Assembly (NCBI RefSeq): GCF_019443325.1
Contig: NZ_CP080383.1
Location: 1,364,001 to 1,428,000, forward strand
Length of the DNA: 64,000 nt
Direction of reading: 5' to 3'
Source of the DNA: Cryobacterium sp. PAMC25264
Lineage (GTDB): Bacteria; Actinomycetota; Actinomycetes; Actinomycetales; Microbacteriaceae
The translations under genes and the position numbers were made by a program. Within the stretch, counting starts at the first letter, position 1. Each line of letters begins with the position of its first letter. The notes under the pieces were generated by a model that was not told the DNA's origin, made no database searches, and saw only the letters and a program-made list of their open reading frames with translations. This document shows, piece after piece, positions 56,668-64,000 of this stretch.

Positions 56668-57564
56668 ATGTACCGAAAGGTGGCCGATGTGTCTGTCTGG
56701 CAGAGTCTGAGCGCCGTCCTCGCGGGGCTGACCGTGATCTTCCTCGTGCTCTGGCTCCGCTCGGCCGTGCGGCAGCGCGGCAGCCGGTTCGACCGGTCGG
56801 CCGCCGAACGCGTGCGGATCGACCTCGAACTCTCGCTCGCCGAACAGCACGGCCGGCTGGCGATCATCCGCGAGCTGCAGGACATCGCGGTGCTCTCGCT
56901 TGCGCGCCTGATCACCCGGGCCGAGGGCGCCCGCTACGCGGCCGAGAGCGACCCATCCACGGCCGTACGGGCGGCGACGGCGCTCGTCGACGACGGCAGG
57001 GTCACCCTGGCCGACCTCCGCCGCGTCCTCACCATCGCGCGCGAGGGCGAGTCCATCCAGGCCAGGCAGCCAGGGCTGCAATCGGCCCACAACCTCTTCG
57101 GGGTGATGCGGGATGCCGGCCTGGCCGTGGGCTTCACCGAATCGGGCGACCGGTTCCCGCTCAAGCCCGGCGCTGAGCTGGCCATCTACCGGATCCTGCA
57201 GAGCGCGCTGGCCAACGCTCTCAAGCATGGCGGCGCCGGGACCGAGGCGCGGGTGTCCTTCACCTGGACCCAGGACGGCCTGCAGCTGCTCATCGACGAT
57301 GACGGTATCCGTGCCGCCGCCCGCCGGGAGAGCGCGTCAGCGTCCGACTTCGCGGCCCGCACGACCTATACGATCGACGACGACCTCAAGGCGCTCAGCG
57401 AGAGCATCTCCGGCGCGGACATCACGCAGATGCGCGAGCGGGCCCAGCTCTTCGGCGGCATCTTCAACGCCGGCACGGTTCCGGGCGTCGGGTTCTCCGT
57501 CTCCGCGGTGTTCCCGTCCCTGCGGTTCCACAACGGCGTGCACGGAGTGAACCTCTCCCGCTGA
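56668..57564 (+). CDS. Histidine-kinase-like protein lacking the phospho-acceptor His
   Basis: 298 residues. One N-terminal membrane helix (VLAGLTVIFLVLWL), a coiled segment, a HisKA_3-like helix reading IIRELQDIAVLSLARLITRAEGARYAA, where the expected H of ELHD is Gln71, and a HATPase-like domain with YRILQSALANALKHGG (N box) and a weak LLIDDDGI. A C-terminal segment (DDLKALSESISGADITQMRERAQLFGG) follows. It probably cannot autophosphorylate and may be a scaffold or sensor partner. No response regulator lies next to it. Confidence 0.8.
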   Translation: MYRKVADVSVWQSLSAVLAGLTVIFLVLWLRSAVRQRGSRFDRSAAERVRIDLELSLAEQHGRLAIIRELQDIAVLSLARLITRAEGARYAAESDPSTAVRAATALVDDGRVTLADLRRVLTIAREGESIQARQPGLQSAHNLFGVMRDAGLAVGFTESGDRFPLKPGAELAIYRILQSALANALKHGGAGTEARVSFTWTQDGLQLLIDDDGIRAAARRESASASDFAARTTYTIDDDLKALSESISGADITQMRERAQLFGGIFNAGTVPGVGFSVSAVFPSLRFHNGVHGVNLSR

Positions 57565-57583
57565 GGCTCAGTTCTCGGGGCGC

Positions 57584-58150
57584 TCAGCTCTCGAGATCGT
57601 CGACCCCGGGCAGCCAGCTCACGCCGGGAACCCCCCACCCGCGCTTGCGGCTCACCTTGGCGGCGATCTTGGCGTAATGGTGCTCGAGCCGGTCCACGTA
57701 CAGGGTGCCGTCGAGATGGTCGAACTCGTGCTGGAAGATTCTGGCCAACCAGCCGTCCGCGCGAATCTCGAACGGGTTCTGCTCGAGGTCCACGGCGCGC
57801 AGGATCGCCGATTCCGCGCGGCAGAGCGGAAACCGCTCACCGGGGAAGGACAGGCATCCCTCGACGTCCTCGTCCTCGTCGGCCTCTGCGGCCGGCACCG
57901 GGGTGATCCACAGCTCCGGGTTGATGGCCACCCCGCGGGTCTCGATCTCGTCGTCGTCCAGGTAACTGAACGTGAAGAGCCGTAGCCCCACGCCCACCTG
58001 GGGTCCGGCGAGACCGACGCCGGGGGCGGCGTCCATGGTCTCGAACATGTCCTGCACCAGCTCGCGCAACGCGTCGTCGAAGACTTCGACGGGGGCTGCG
58101 GGGGAGTGCAGGACGGGTTCACCTGAAATTACTATCGGTCGTACGGCCAT
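57584..58150 (-). CDS. def: Peptide deformylase
   Basis: 188 residues. Motif 1 GVGLAGPQVG, motif 2 EGCLSFPGE with the metal-binding Cys, motif 3 FQHEFDHLDG with the two His and catalytic Glu. It removes formyl groups from nascent N-terminal Met. ATG start at 58150. An acidic insertion (AAEADEDEDVEG) precedes motif 2. The 40-base gap to the divergent transporter gene must hold both promoters. Confidence 0.95.
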   Translation of the reverse strand: MAVRPIVISGEPVLHSPAAPVEVFDDALRELVQDMFETMDAAPGVGLAGPQVGVGLRLFTFSYLDDDEIETRGVAINPELWITPVPAAEADEDEDVEGCLSFPGERFPLCRAESAILRAVDLEQNPFEIRADGWLARIFQHEFDHLDGTLYVDRLEHHYAKIAAKVSRKRGWGVPGVSWLPGVDDLES

Positions 58151-58190
58151 TCAGCAAGGATATCGGCATCGATCTCGATAGTCTCGTTGA

Positions 58191-59105
58191 GTGACTCCCG
58201 ACCTGACAGACCTGGCTGGGGAGATCGCCATCGATCCTCGTCAGGCAATTGGAATCCCACTCGCGTTGATCGGAGCGGTCTTCCTCTCGTTGGGCGCACA
58301 ATTCCAGCACCGCGGGGTGACCAAGGTCGAGGCATCCACCGTCGAGGTCACCGGCGGCCTGAGCACCCGCCAGCTCATTCTCCTGCTGTCCCGCCCGTCC
58401 TGGGTGTTCGGCACCCTCATGCTCGGCATGGCCATCGCCTTCCAACTCACCAGCCTCGCCTTTGCACCGCTCATTGTCGTCCAGCCGCTCGGCGCGGTCG
58501 CGCTGGTGATCACCGCGATCCTCAACGCCAGGGTCAGCCGGCTCAAACTCAACCGGGCGTCGATCATCGCGATCGCCATGTGCGTAGGCGGTGTGGGCCT
58601 GTTCGTCACGGTCGCGGCCTTCACGGCCGTGGACAAGCCGGTGACCGACGCCAACCTCATCACGATCCTCATCGTGCTCGCGGTGGTGCTTTGCGCCTTC
58701 GCCGCGGCCTTCGTGATGCTCCGCACCCGATTCCAGGCGATCTTCTACATCATCGGCGCCGGCGTGCTGTACGGCTTCGTCGCCACGCTCGCCAAGGTGA
58801 TCATCAACCGCATCCAGAACGGCAACTTCGAGTGGCTCACCCTCGTCTGCGTCGCCGGCCTGCTGCTCGCCGCTGGCGCAGGGGCGTACTTCGTGCAGAA
58901 CGCCTATTCCTCCGGACCGCCGGACCTGGTCATCGCCGGGCTCACGGTGATCGACCCGATGATCGCTGTCGGAATCGGGATCGTCGTCCTGGGGGAGGCC
59001 TCGCAGGCTCCCGCCTGGGCCGGCGTGCTGTTCGCCCTCGCCGGCGCCGTCGCCATCTGGGGTGTCTTCAGGCTGGCAAAATACCACCCGCAATCCGCGA
59101 GCTGA
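58191..59105 (+). CDS. DMT-superfamily permease (EamA-like)
   Basis: 304 residues from GTG 58191. About nine or ten membrane helices in two halves (LALIGAVFLSLGAQFQHRG at the start; LTVIDPMIAVGIGIVVLGEASQAPAW at the end, the EamA signature). It resembles the NIPA-like/DMT exporters of actinobacteria; the substrate is unknown. Confidence 0.85.
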   Translation: MTPDLTDLAGEIAIDPRQAIGIPLALIGAVFLSLGAQFQHRGVTKVEASTVEVTGGLSTRQLILLLSRPSWVFGTLMLGMAIAFQLTSLAFAPLIVVQPLGAVALVITAILNARVSRLKLNRASIIAIAMCVGGVGLFVTVAAFTAVDKPVTDANLITILIVLAVVLCAFAAAFVMLRTRFQAIFYIIGAGVLYGFVATLAKVIINRIQNGNFEWLTLVCVAGLLLAAGAGAYFVQNAYSSGPPDLVIAGLTVIDPMIAVGIGIVVLGEASQAPAWAGVLFALAGAVAIWGVFRLAKYHPQSAS

Positions 59106-59154
59106 CCTGTGGTTTTCATGAACGCGCCGCGTCTGGGGGACTGCCATGGCCGAG

Positions 59155-59260
59155 CCGGTTTAGAATAGGGTGCTAACACACCTCGACGGCGTGTTCCGTC
59201 GAGACCCAGACTTCGTGCCGGACGCTCATCCCCGGCCCACCTACGTAGGGACTACGCCAC
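59155..59260 (+). promoter_or_regulatory. Structured leader ahead of the glycosyltransferase
   Basis: Contains a -10-like TAGAAT (59161-59166), an 8-bp hairpin CTCGACGG-cgtgtt-CCGTCGAG (59182-59203) and a 10-bp perfect palindrome CCTACGTAGG (59240-59249). It may be an RNA leader or a regulator site. No known riboswitch is recognised. Confidence 0.35.
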
Positions 59261-60547
59261 TTGTGCGCTTCATCAGATTTACCGGAACAATCGTCCGACC
59301 GGGTGACCCCGGCGACGAGGCCCATCCGCGTCCTCATCGCTGCGGACACGTTCGCGCCGGACGTGAACGGTGCCGCCCGGTTCGCTGAACGACTCGCGGC
59401 GGGCCTGGTCGCCCGCGGCCACGTCGTCGCCATCATGGCCCCGGCCGCCACGCGCAAGCACGGCACCTGGACAGAGGTGCACGAGGGCGAGTCCATGACG
59501 GTGCACCGTCTGCACAGCTGGCGCTGGTACCCGCATGACTGGCTGCGCTTCGCACTGCCCTGGATCGTACGCCGCCACAGCCGCGCCATCCTCGATTCCT
59601 TCCAACCCGATGTCGTGCACTTCCAGTCCCACATCGTCGTGGGACGGGGTGTGGCCATCGAAGCCCAGAAGCGCGGCATCCGCATCGTGGGCACCAACCA
59701 CTTCATGCCGGAGAACATGCTGCAGTTCTCTCTCGTCCCCAAGGGCTTCCAGCACCAGGTGGTCAAGGCCCTCTGGAAGGCCGCTGAGCACACCTTCAAG
59801 CGGGCCGAATCCGTCACCACCCCGACCCGGCGGGCCGCCGAGTTCCTGGAGAAATACACGGGACTCACCGGAGTGCACGCCATTTCCTGCGGGATCGACG
59901 CCGACAACTATTCGCCTAGTTTCGCGCCGCGCACCGAGAACCGGATCCTCTTCGTGGGCCGGGTCACCGGCGAGAAGCAGATCGACGTGCTGGTGCAGGC
60001 CGTCGCCCTGCTCGACGCGAGCCTGGATGCCCAGGTCGAGATCGTCGGCGGCGGCGACCAGCGCCGCAATCTGGAACTCCTCGTCGAGAGCCTCGGCCTC
60101 AGCTCGCGGTTCACCTTCACGGGCTACGTCACCGACGAGGAACTGCGCCAGGCGTACTCGCGGGCCACGGTCTTCGCGATGCCCTCGATCGCCGAGCTGC
60201 AGAGCATCGCGACCATGGAAGCCATGGCCTCCGGCCTTCCGGTCGTGGCGGCCAACGCCATGGCCCTGCCGCACCTCGTGCACGACGGGCAGAACGGTTA
60301 CCTCTTCGAGCCGGGCAGTGCCCAGGACCTCGCGGACAAGCTGACCGTGGTGCTCACGGCGTCCCCCGACGAACTTGATGCGCTCAAGAACGAGTCGCTC
60401 AAGCTCATCGAGGCGCATGACATCAAGCGCACGCTGACGACCTTCGAGCGTCTGTACCGCGGCGAACGGATCGACACCCCCGCCGGAACCGCCGCCGAGG
60501 CGGCGTCGTCACGACAGGTGCTGGACGGCACGCCCGCCCACGACTGA
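59261..60547 (+). CDS. GT4-family glycosyltransferase
   Basis: 428 residues if TTG 59261 is the start (AGGGA 10 bases upstream); GTG 59303 is an alternative just before the conserved RVLIAADTFAPDVNGAARFAERLAAGLVARGH. The GT-B fold has the acceptor half with HFQSHIVVGRGVAIEAQKRG and the donor half with ILFVGRVTGEKQIDVLVQAV and PSIAELQSIATMEAMASGLPVVAANAMALPHLV (E-x7-E motif). Resembles actinobacterial mannosyltransferases of the PimB/MgtA group acting on glycolipids; the substrate is inferred from similarity only. Confidence 0.87.
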   Translation: MCASSDLPEQSSDRVTPATRPIRVLIAADTFAPDVNGAARFAERLAAGLVARGHVVAIMAPAATRKHGTWTEVHEGESMTVHRLHSWRWYPHDWLRFALPWIVRRHSRAILDSFQPDVVHFQSHIVVGRGVAIEAQKRGIRIVGTNHFMPENMLQFSLVPKGFQHQVVKALWKAAEHTFKRAESVTTPTRRAAEFLEKYTGLTGVHAISCGIDADNYSPSFAPRTENRILFVGRVTGEKQIDVLVQAVALLDASLDAQVEIVGGGDQRRNLELLVESLGLSSRFTFTGYVTDEELRQAYSRATVFAMPSIAELQSIATMEAMASGLPVVAANAMALPHLVHDGQNGYLFEPGSAQDLADKLTVVLTASPDELDALKNESLKLIEAHDIKRTLTTFERLYRGERIDTPAGTAAEAASSRQVLDGTPAHD

Positions 60548-60589
60548 CGCCGGGCGCTGTGCCCGGACGGTACGATAGACGTCACACAC

Positions 60590-60663
60590 GGGGTGGTAGC
60601 TCAGCTGGTTAGAGCACGCGGCTCATAACCGCACGGTCACGGGTTCAAGTCCCGTCCACCCTA
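60590..60663 (+). tRNA. tRNA-Met (CAT), elongator type
   Basis: Cloverleaf with acceptor ggggtgg/ccaccct, D arm gctcagctggttagagc, anticodon loop ctCATaa, T arm acgggttcaagtcccgt and discriminator A. The first acceptor pair is G-T, not the C-A mismatch of initiator tRNA. A CAT tRNA could also be tRNA-Ile2 modified to lysidine, which cannot be excluded by eye. Confidence 0.9.
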
Positions 60664-60757
60664 CCGAGGCAGCCGTTCCCCTGCATGGCCGGGACGGGCG
60701 AAGATCTGTGCCACTATATGAGGAATTGCCTTCAGCCTCCTCCCGAAAGTACCTACC

Positions 60758-61459
60758 ATGCCCGGACGGTTCCCCCTTCGTACCCGCACCTCCCGCACCG
60801 TCCTCGCCGGCGGCCTCACAATGCTGGCCCTCGGTCTCACAGGGTGCAGCAGCTTCACCCCGCTGATCGGCGCGCAACCGCTCCAGAACGTCGCCGCCGC
60901 CGCGACGCCGACGCCGTCCGCGACACCGGACCTCGTCTTCGACTCCGTCTTCACCGACATGGGGTCTGTGCACCCCACCCTCATGATCGGCGACGACCTC
61001 GAGTTGCAGCTGGACATGTGGACGGAGCAGAAGACCCACGAGTGGTACACGGACAGCGAGAAGCTGTTCTCCTTCGTCATCAACGTCTTCGACCGGTCCG
61101 TCCCCGCCGACGCGCCGTTCGCGGCGAAGCGCCTGGTCTACATGTCCAACATCTCCGTGACCGCCACGACCTCGACGACCAGCGGTGCGTCCGTGTCGCC
61201 GTTCGTCCTGGACACCGACCCCCTCCTGGTCACCCTCGACCCCGAGGCGCTTCGCTCGGCGGACGGGTTGCTGATCACCTCGCCCAAGGGCGGCTTCCAA
61301 CTGGAGTCCAACCAGATCGGCACCCTGAGCGCTGACACCTATGGCGTCATGCTCGACTTCGCGATGACGATCTCGGCCGAGTCCTCCGCGGGCGCCGGCG
61401 GATACACCAAGCAGATCGTGCACGTCCCGGTGCCGGTCGCCATCTTCCCCCGGGCCTGA
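60758..61459 (+). CDS. Lipoprotein, unknown function
   Basis: 233 residues. Signal peptide TRTSRTVLAGGLTMLALGLTGCSS with lipobox LTGC, lipid-modified Cys near residue 30, a Thr/Pro/Ala linker (ATPTPSATPD), then a beta-rich extracytoplasmic domain without Cys (VFDSVFTDMGSVHPTLMIGDDLELQLDMW to VHVPVPVAIFPRA). No family recognised. ATG after a weak site. It stands alone after the tRNA. Confidence 0.75.
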   Translation: MPGRFPLRTRTSRTVLAGGLTMLALGLTGCSSFTPLIGAQPLQNVAAAATPTPSATPDLVFDSVFTDMGSVHPTLMIGDDLELQLDMWTEQKTHEWYTDSEKLFSFVINVFDRSVPADAPFAAKRLVYMSNISVTATTSTTSGASVSPFVLDTDPLLVTLDPEALRSADGLLITSPKGGFQLESNQIGTLSADTYGVMLDFAMTISAESSAGAGGYTKQIVHVPVPVAIFPRA

Positions 61460-61513
61460 CCCGCTGCGGACCGGTTCCGCTCGGGGACCGGTCCCGGTGC
61501 GGGACAATGGAGT

Positions 61514-63257
61514 GTGTACATTCTGGTGACCCGAACGCGCCCGGACCGGGTGCGGCTCAGGGAACTCGACGCCAACGGCGCCCCCACGCCACCGACCGGC
61601 ACCGGCACCGACGTGACACTCTCCGACGCGGCCTTCGCGGTCCACGCCCGCGCCAGGGAGGACGGTGGTGTCCGCTGGGTGTGGGAGGACACCGCGGAGA
61701 TCTACCCGTTGTTGTTGCGCGCCCGTCTTCGCGTGCAACGGTGCCACGACCTCCGCCTCTGCCACGCCATCCTGCGGAACTCCGCCCTGACCGGTGCGAG
61801 CGCGCTGGCAAACGCTCCGGCAGGTCGGTGGGATGCGCCGGCCGCCGTTCCCCGCCCGGAGACAGCGGGTTCCACCCTCTTCGACATGGATCTGGGCGGC
61901 GCGGCGGACGCAGGCGGCGAGACGCAGGACGAGGACGCCCTCACGGAGTTCCTGGCGCAACTGGCCGCCGTCGCTGCCAGCGCCGAACCCGGTCGGCTGC
62001 GGCTGCTCCTGGCCGCTGAGTCGGTCGGCGCCCTGATCGCGGCTGAGATGCAGTTTGCCGGGCTGCCGTGGCGCAGCGCCATCCACGACACCCTGCTGAC
62101 CGCTGAACTGGGCCCCAGAGCGGCGACCGGCCAACGGCCGGCCCGCCTGGAGGGGCTCGCGGTCCGCATCCGCAACGAACTCGGCGACCAGACGGTCAAC
62201 CCGGACTCGCCCCCCGAGCTGCTCCGCGCCCTCAACCGGGCCGGGGTGCAGGTCACGACGACCCGGGCCTGGGAGCTGGAGAAGCTGTCGCACCCGGTGA
62301 TCGAACCGCTGCTGCGCTACAAGAAACTCGCCAGGCTGCAGAGCGCCAACGGGTGGTACTGGATGGAGACCTGGATCGTCGACGACAGGTTCCACCCCGA
62401 GTACCTGCCGGGCGGTGTGGTGACCGGTCGGTGGGCCACCCGCGGCGGCGGAGCGCTGCAGCTGCCCCGGCAGATCCGGGGAGCCGTGGTGGCGGACCCC
62501 GGGTGGCGTTTCGTCGTGGCCGACGCCGCCCAGTTGGAACCTCGCATCCTGGCTGCCCTGTCGGCGGACACGGCCATGGCCTCGGCCGGTCGAGGAACCG
62601 ACCTCTACGCGGGCATCGTGGCCAGCGGTGTGGTGGAGACACGCGCCCACGCGAAGGTCGCCATGCTCGGCGCCATGTACGGCGCCACCTCGGGCGAGAG
62701 CGGGCGCCTGCTGCCCCGCCTGGCCCGGGCGTACCCGCGGGCCCTCGCTCTCACGGAATCCGCGGCGCGGGCCGGGAGCGCGGCGACATCGTCAGCACCC
62801 GGCTGGGGCGGTCCTCGCCCCGCCCCGGCCCGGACTGGCAGGACGAGCAGGCCAGGGGAGCGAGGACGGCGCCGGCTCGGCGGCCCAACGACGGGCACGC
62901 AGCCAGGCCGGGGACTGGGGCCGGTTCACCCGCAACTTCATCGTCCAGGGCACCGCAGCGGAGTGGGCGTTGTGCTGGATGGCCGAGATTCGGAAGGGCC
63001 TGTGGGCGCTCTCCTCACCGGCGGCCCCGGAGTCCGGGGCGGCGCGCTCAGCGCCCGGCCCCTTCGCCTCCGTACCGCACCTGGTCTTCTTCCTGCACGA
63101 CGAGGTCATCGTGCACACCCCGGCGGCCCTGGCCGACGATGTCGCGCGCATCGTGGGCGAGGCTGCGGCGACGGCGGGGCGTCTGCTCTTCGGCGACTTC
63201 CCGGTCGATTTCCCCTTGACCTGTGTTGTGGTGGACAGCTATGCCGACGCGAAGTAG
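61514..63257 (+). pseudogene. Family-A DNA polymerase (bifunctional 3'-5' exonuclease/polymerase type), two frameshifts
   Basis: GTG 61514. An N-terminal exonuclease-like region, then family-A polymerase motifs: A (FVVADAAQLEPRILAALS, D and E kept), B (RAHAKVAMLGAMYG) and C (FFLHDEVIVHTP). The frame is lost at about 62780 (gccgggagcgc needs one more G, giving AGERGDIVSTRLG) and again at about 62858 (gccaggggagcg needs one more G, giving ARGSEDGAGSA); it then runs to VVVDSYADAK and TAG at 63255-63257. All motifs are intact, so base-calling loss in G runs is likely. It is a second PolA-like enzyme found in actinobacteria, without the 5' nuclease, and its job is unclear. Confidence 0.8.
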
Positions 63258-63262
63258 AGCGC

Positions 63263-63850
63263 TCAGCCGGGCGGTCGCGACGAACCGGCGGGTGCCGGCC
63301 GGCGTCCTCGCTTCGGGCGCAGGCCGCTGAGTTCACGGTGCAAGGGCGGGCCGTCGCCCTGCTCCCCGGCCAGGCCGGCGACCTCGGTGAGCCACGCCAG
63401 AGCCGCACTGCCTTGGGCGGCGTCCGCGGCGTCGGCCAGCTGGTCCTGACCGGAGTCCGGTTCCGTCGCCTGCGCCGCGAGCCGACACTGCCACGCCGAC
63501 CGGTAGCCGGCCACTACGACCGTGAGGTCGATGTGGGGGAGCGACGAGGCGATCATGACGCGCTCGAGCATGTCGTTCCACTCGTCGCCGGAGCTGCTGC
63601 GGGTGTCGTGCAGCCAGGCGACGGCCTCGGTGCGGCCCGTGTCGGTGAGCCCGTACAGGGGCAGGCCGTCCGCCGTCGTCCCGGCGGATTCGACGGCGCC
63701 TTGGGTCATCAGGCGCTCCAGGGTGGCGTAGATCTGGCCCACGTTCACGGAGCGACGTCCGCCGGTGCGACGGGCGAGTTCGCCGTGCAGCTGGAAGCCG
63801 TAGGCGGGGCCCATGGTCAGCACGGCCAGGAGCGAGTTGCGTACCGACAC
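63263..63850 (-). CDS. PadR-family transcriptional regulator
   Basis: About 195 residues from GTG 63850, five bases after GGAGG. N-terminal winged helix VRNSLLAVLTMGPAYGFQLHGELARRTGG with VNVGQIYATLERLMTQGAVE and the wing YGLTDTGRTEAVAWL, then a helical dimerisation domain and a basic tail (RPKRGRRPAPAGSSRPPG). PadR proteins usually repress a neighbouring transporter or detoxification gene and themselves. Convergent with the polymerase; the target probably lies beyond the window. Confidence 0.88.
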   Translation of the reverse strand: MSVRNSLLAVLTMGPAYGFQLHGELARRTGGRRSVNVGQIYATLERLMTQGAVESAGTTADGLPLYGLTDTGRTEAVAWLHDTRSSSGDEWNDMLERVMIASSLPHIDLTVVVAGYRSAWQCRLAAQATEPDSGQDQLADAADAAQGSAALAWLTEVAGLAGEQGDGPPLHRELSGLRPKRGRRPAPAGSSRPPG

Positions 63851-63869
63851 CGTGCCTCCGAAATCCACT

Positions 63870-63896
63870 AAAGCTATACCGAATATACATAACGCG
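63870..63896 (-). promoter_or_regulatory. Possible PadR operator/promoter
   Basis: AT-rich stretch around ctataccgaatatacataac with a TATA-N5-TATA dyad, 20-45 bases ahead of the padR start. It may hold the -10 element and an autoregulatory site. Assigned by position and composition only. Confidence 0.35.
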
Positions 63897-64000
63897 TGGC
63901 CGCTTCGTTGTGATTTCCCGGTTTGGTGGGGCATAATTCAGCTAATAGCACCGCCCATAGCCCGCATCCGTCGGTCTGGTCCCGGTTCCACAGTTGTTGC

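Noticed and set aside
63935-64000. Start of another gene at the window end
   Set aside because: Too short and without a start and ribosome site that can be judged.

Overview
The window is high-GC DNA from an actinobacterium. Gene order (comEC-holA-rpsT, lepA-hemW-hrcA-dnaJ-rsmE-HIT-phoH-ybeY-CNNM-era, leuA-recO-uppS, dusB-dgt-dnaG), many GTG/TTG starts, a DUF222/HNH (13E12-type) gene and DnaJ, PadR and histidine-kinase variants typical of Micrococcales suggest Microbacteriaceae (Cryobacterium/Leifsonia-like). The family placement is inference; the actinobacterial placement is strong.

Layout. 1-4800 is a nest of insertion sequences: the 3' end of one IS481-type element, an IS21-type element (istA/istB), and a complete 1740-bp IS481-type element flanked by a 15-bp target duplication that falls inside the IS21 end. 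The two IS481 copies sit at mirror-image positions on the two IS21 ends. 5084-7291 is a lower-GC KAP-family P-loop NTPase, probably acquired. This island abuts the 3' third of comEC, whose 5' part is missing here. From 8.5 kb on the DNA is housekeeping chromosome: holA, rpsT, a minus-strand operon (histidine kinase, response regulator, alpha/beta hydrolase), then lepA to era (translation, heme chaperone homologue, heat-shock regulation with a CIRCE operator, RNA maturation). 25.6-27.9 kb is a DUF222/HNH gene bracketed by inverted copies of a GC-rich repeat. 28-38 kb holds small-molecule enzymes, an esterase plus MprF-like lipid aminoacylation pair, a two-component system and an FtsX-type ABC exporter. 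38.3-48.7 kb is leuA with a leucine-rich leader peptide and hairpin, an unknown conserved protein, a TRIC channel, recO-uppS, a DsbA-like oxidoreductase coupled to a 44-residue Cys-rich peptide, and dusB-dgt-dnaG. 48.9-56.4 kb is a Dpp/Opp-type peptide importer with three ATPase domains and a 2-hydroxyacid dehydrogenase. 56.5-64 kb has tRNA-Asn, a histidine-kinase-like protein without its phospho-acceptor His, def, a DMT permease, a GT4 glycosyltransferase, tRNA-Met, a lipoprotein, a family-A DNA polymerase and a PadR regulator.

Caveat. At least eight otherwise normal genes are broken by what looks like loss of one base in a short homopolymer (IS481 transposase, comEC, lepA 3' end, rsmE, HNH 5' part, esterase, and the polymerase twice). 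Several are essential or conserved genes, so base-calling or assembly undercalls explain this better than real decay. The tandem DUF4870 gene with a stop at codon 3 does not fit that pattern.
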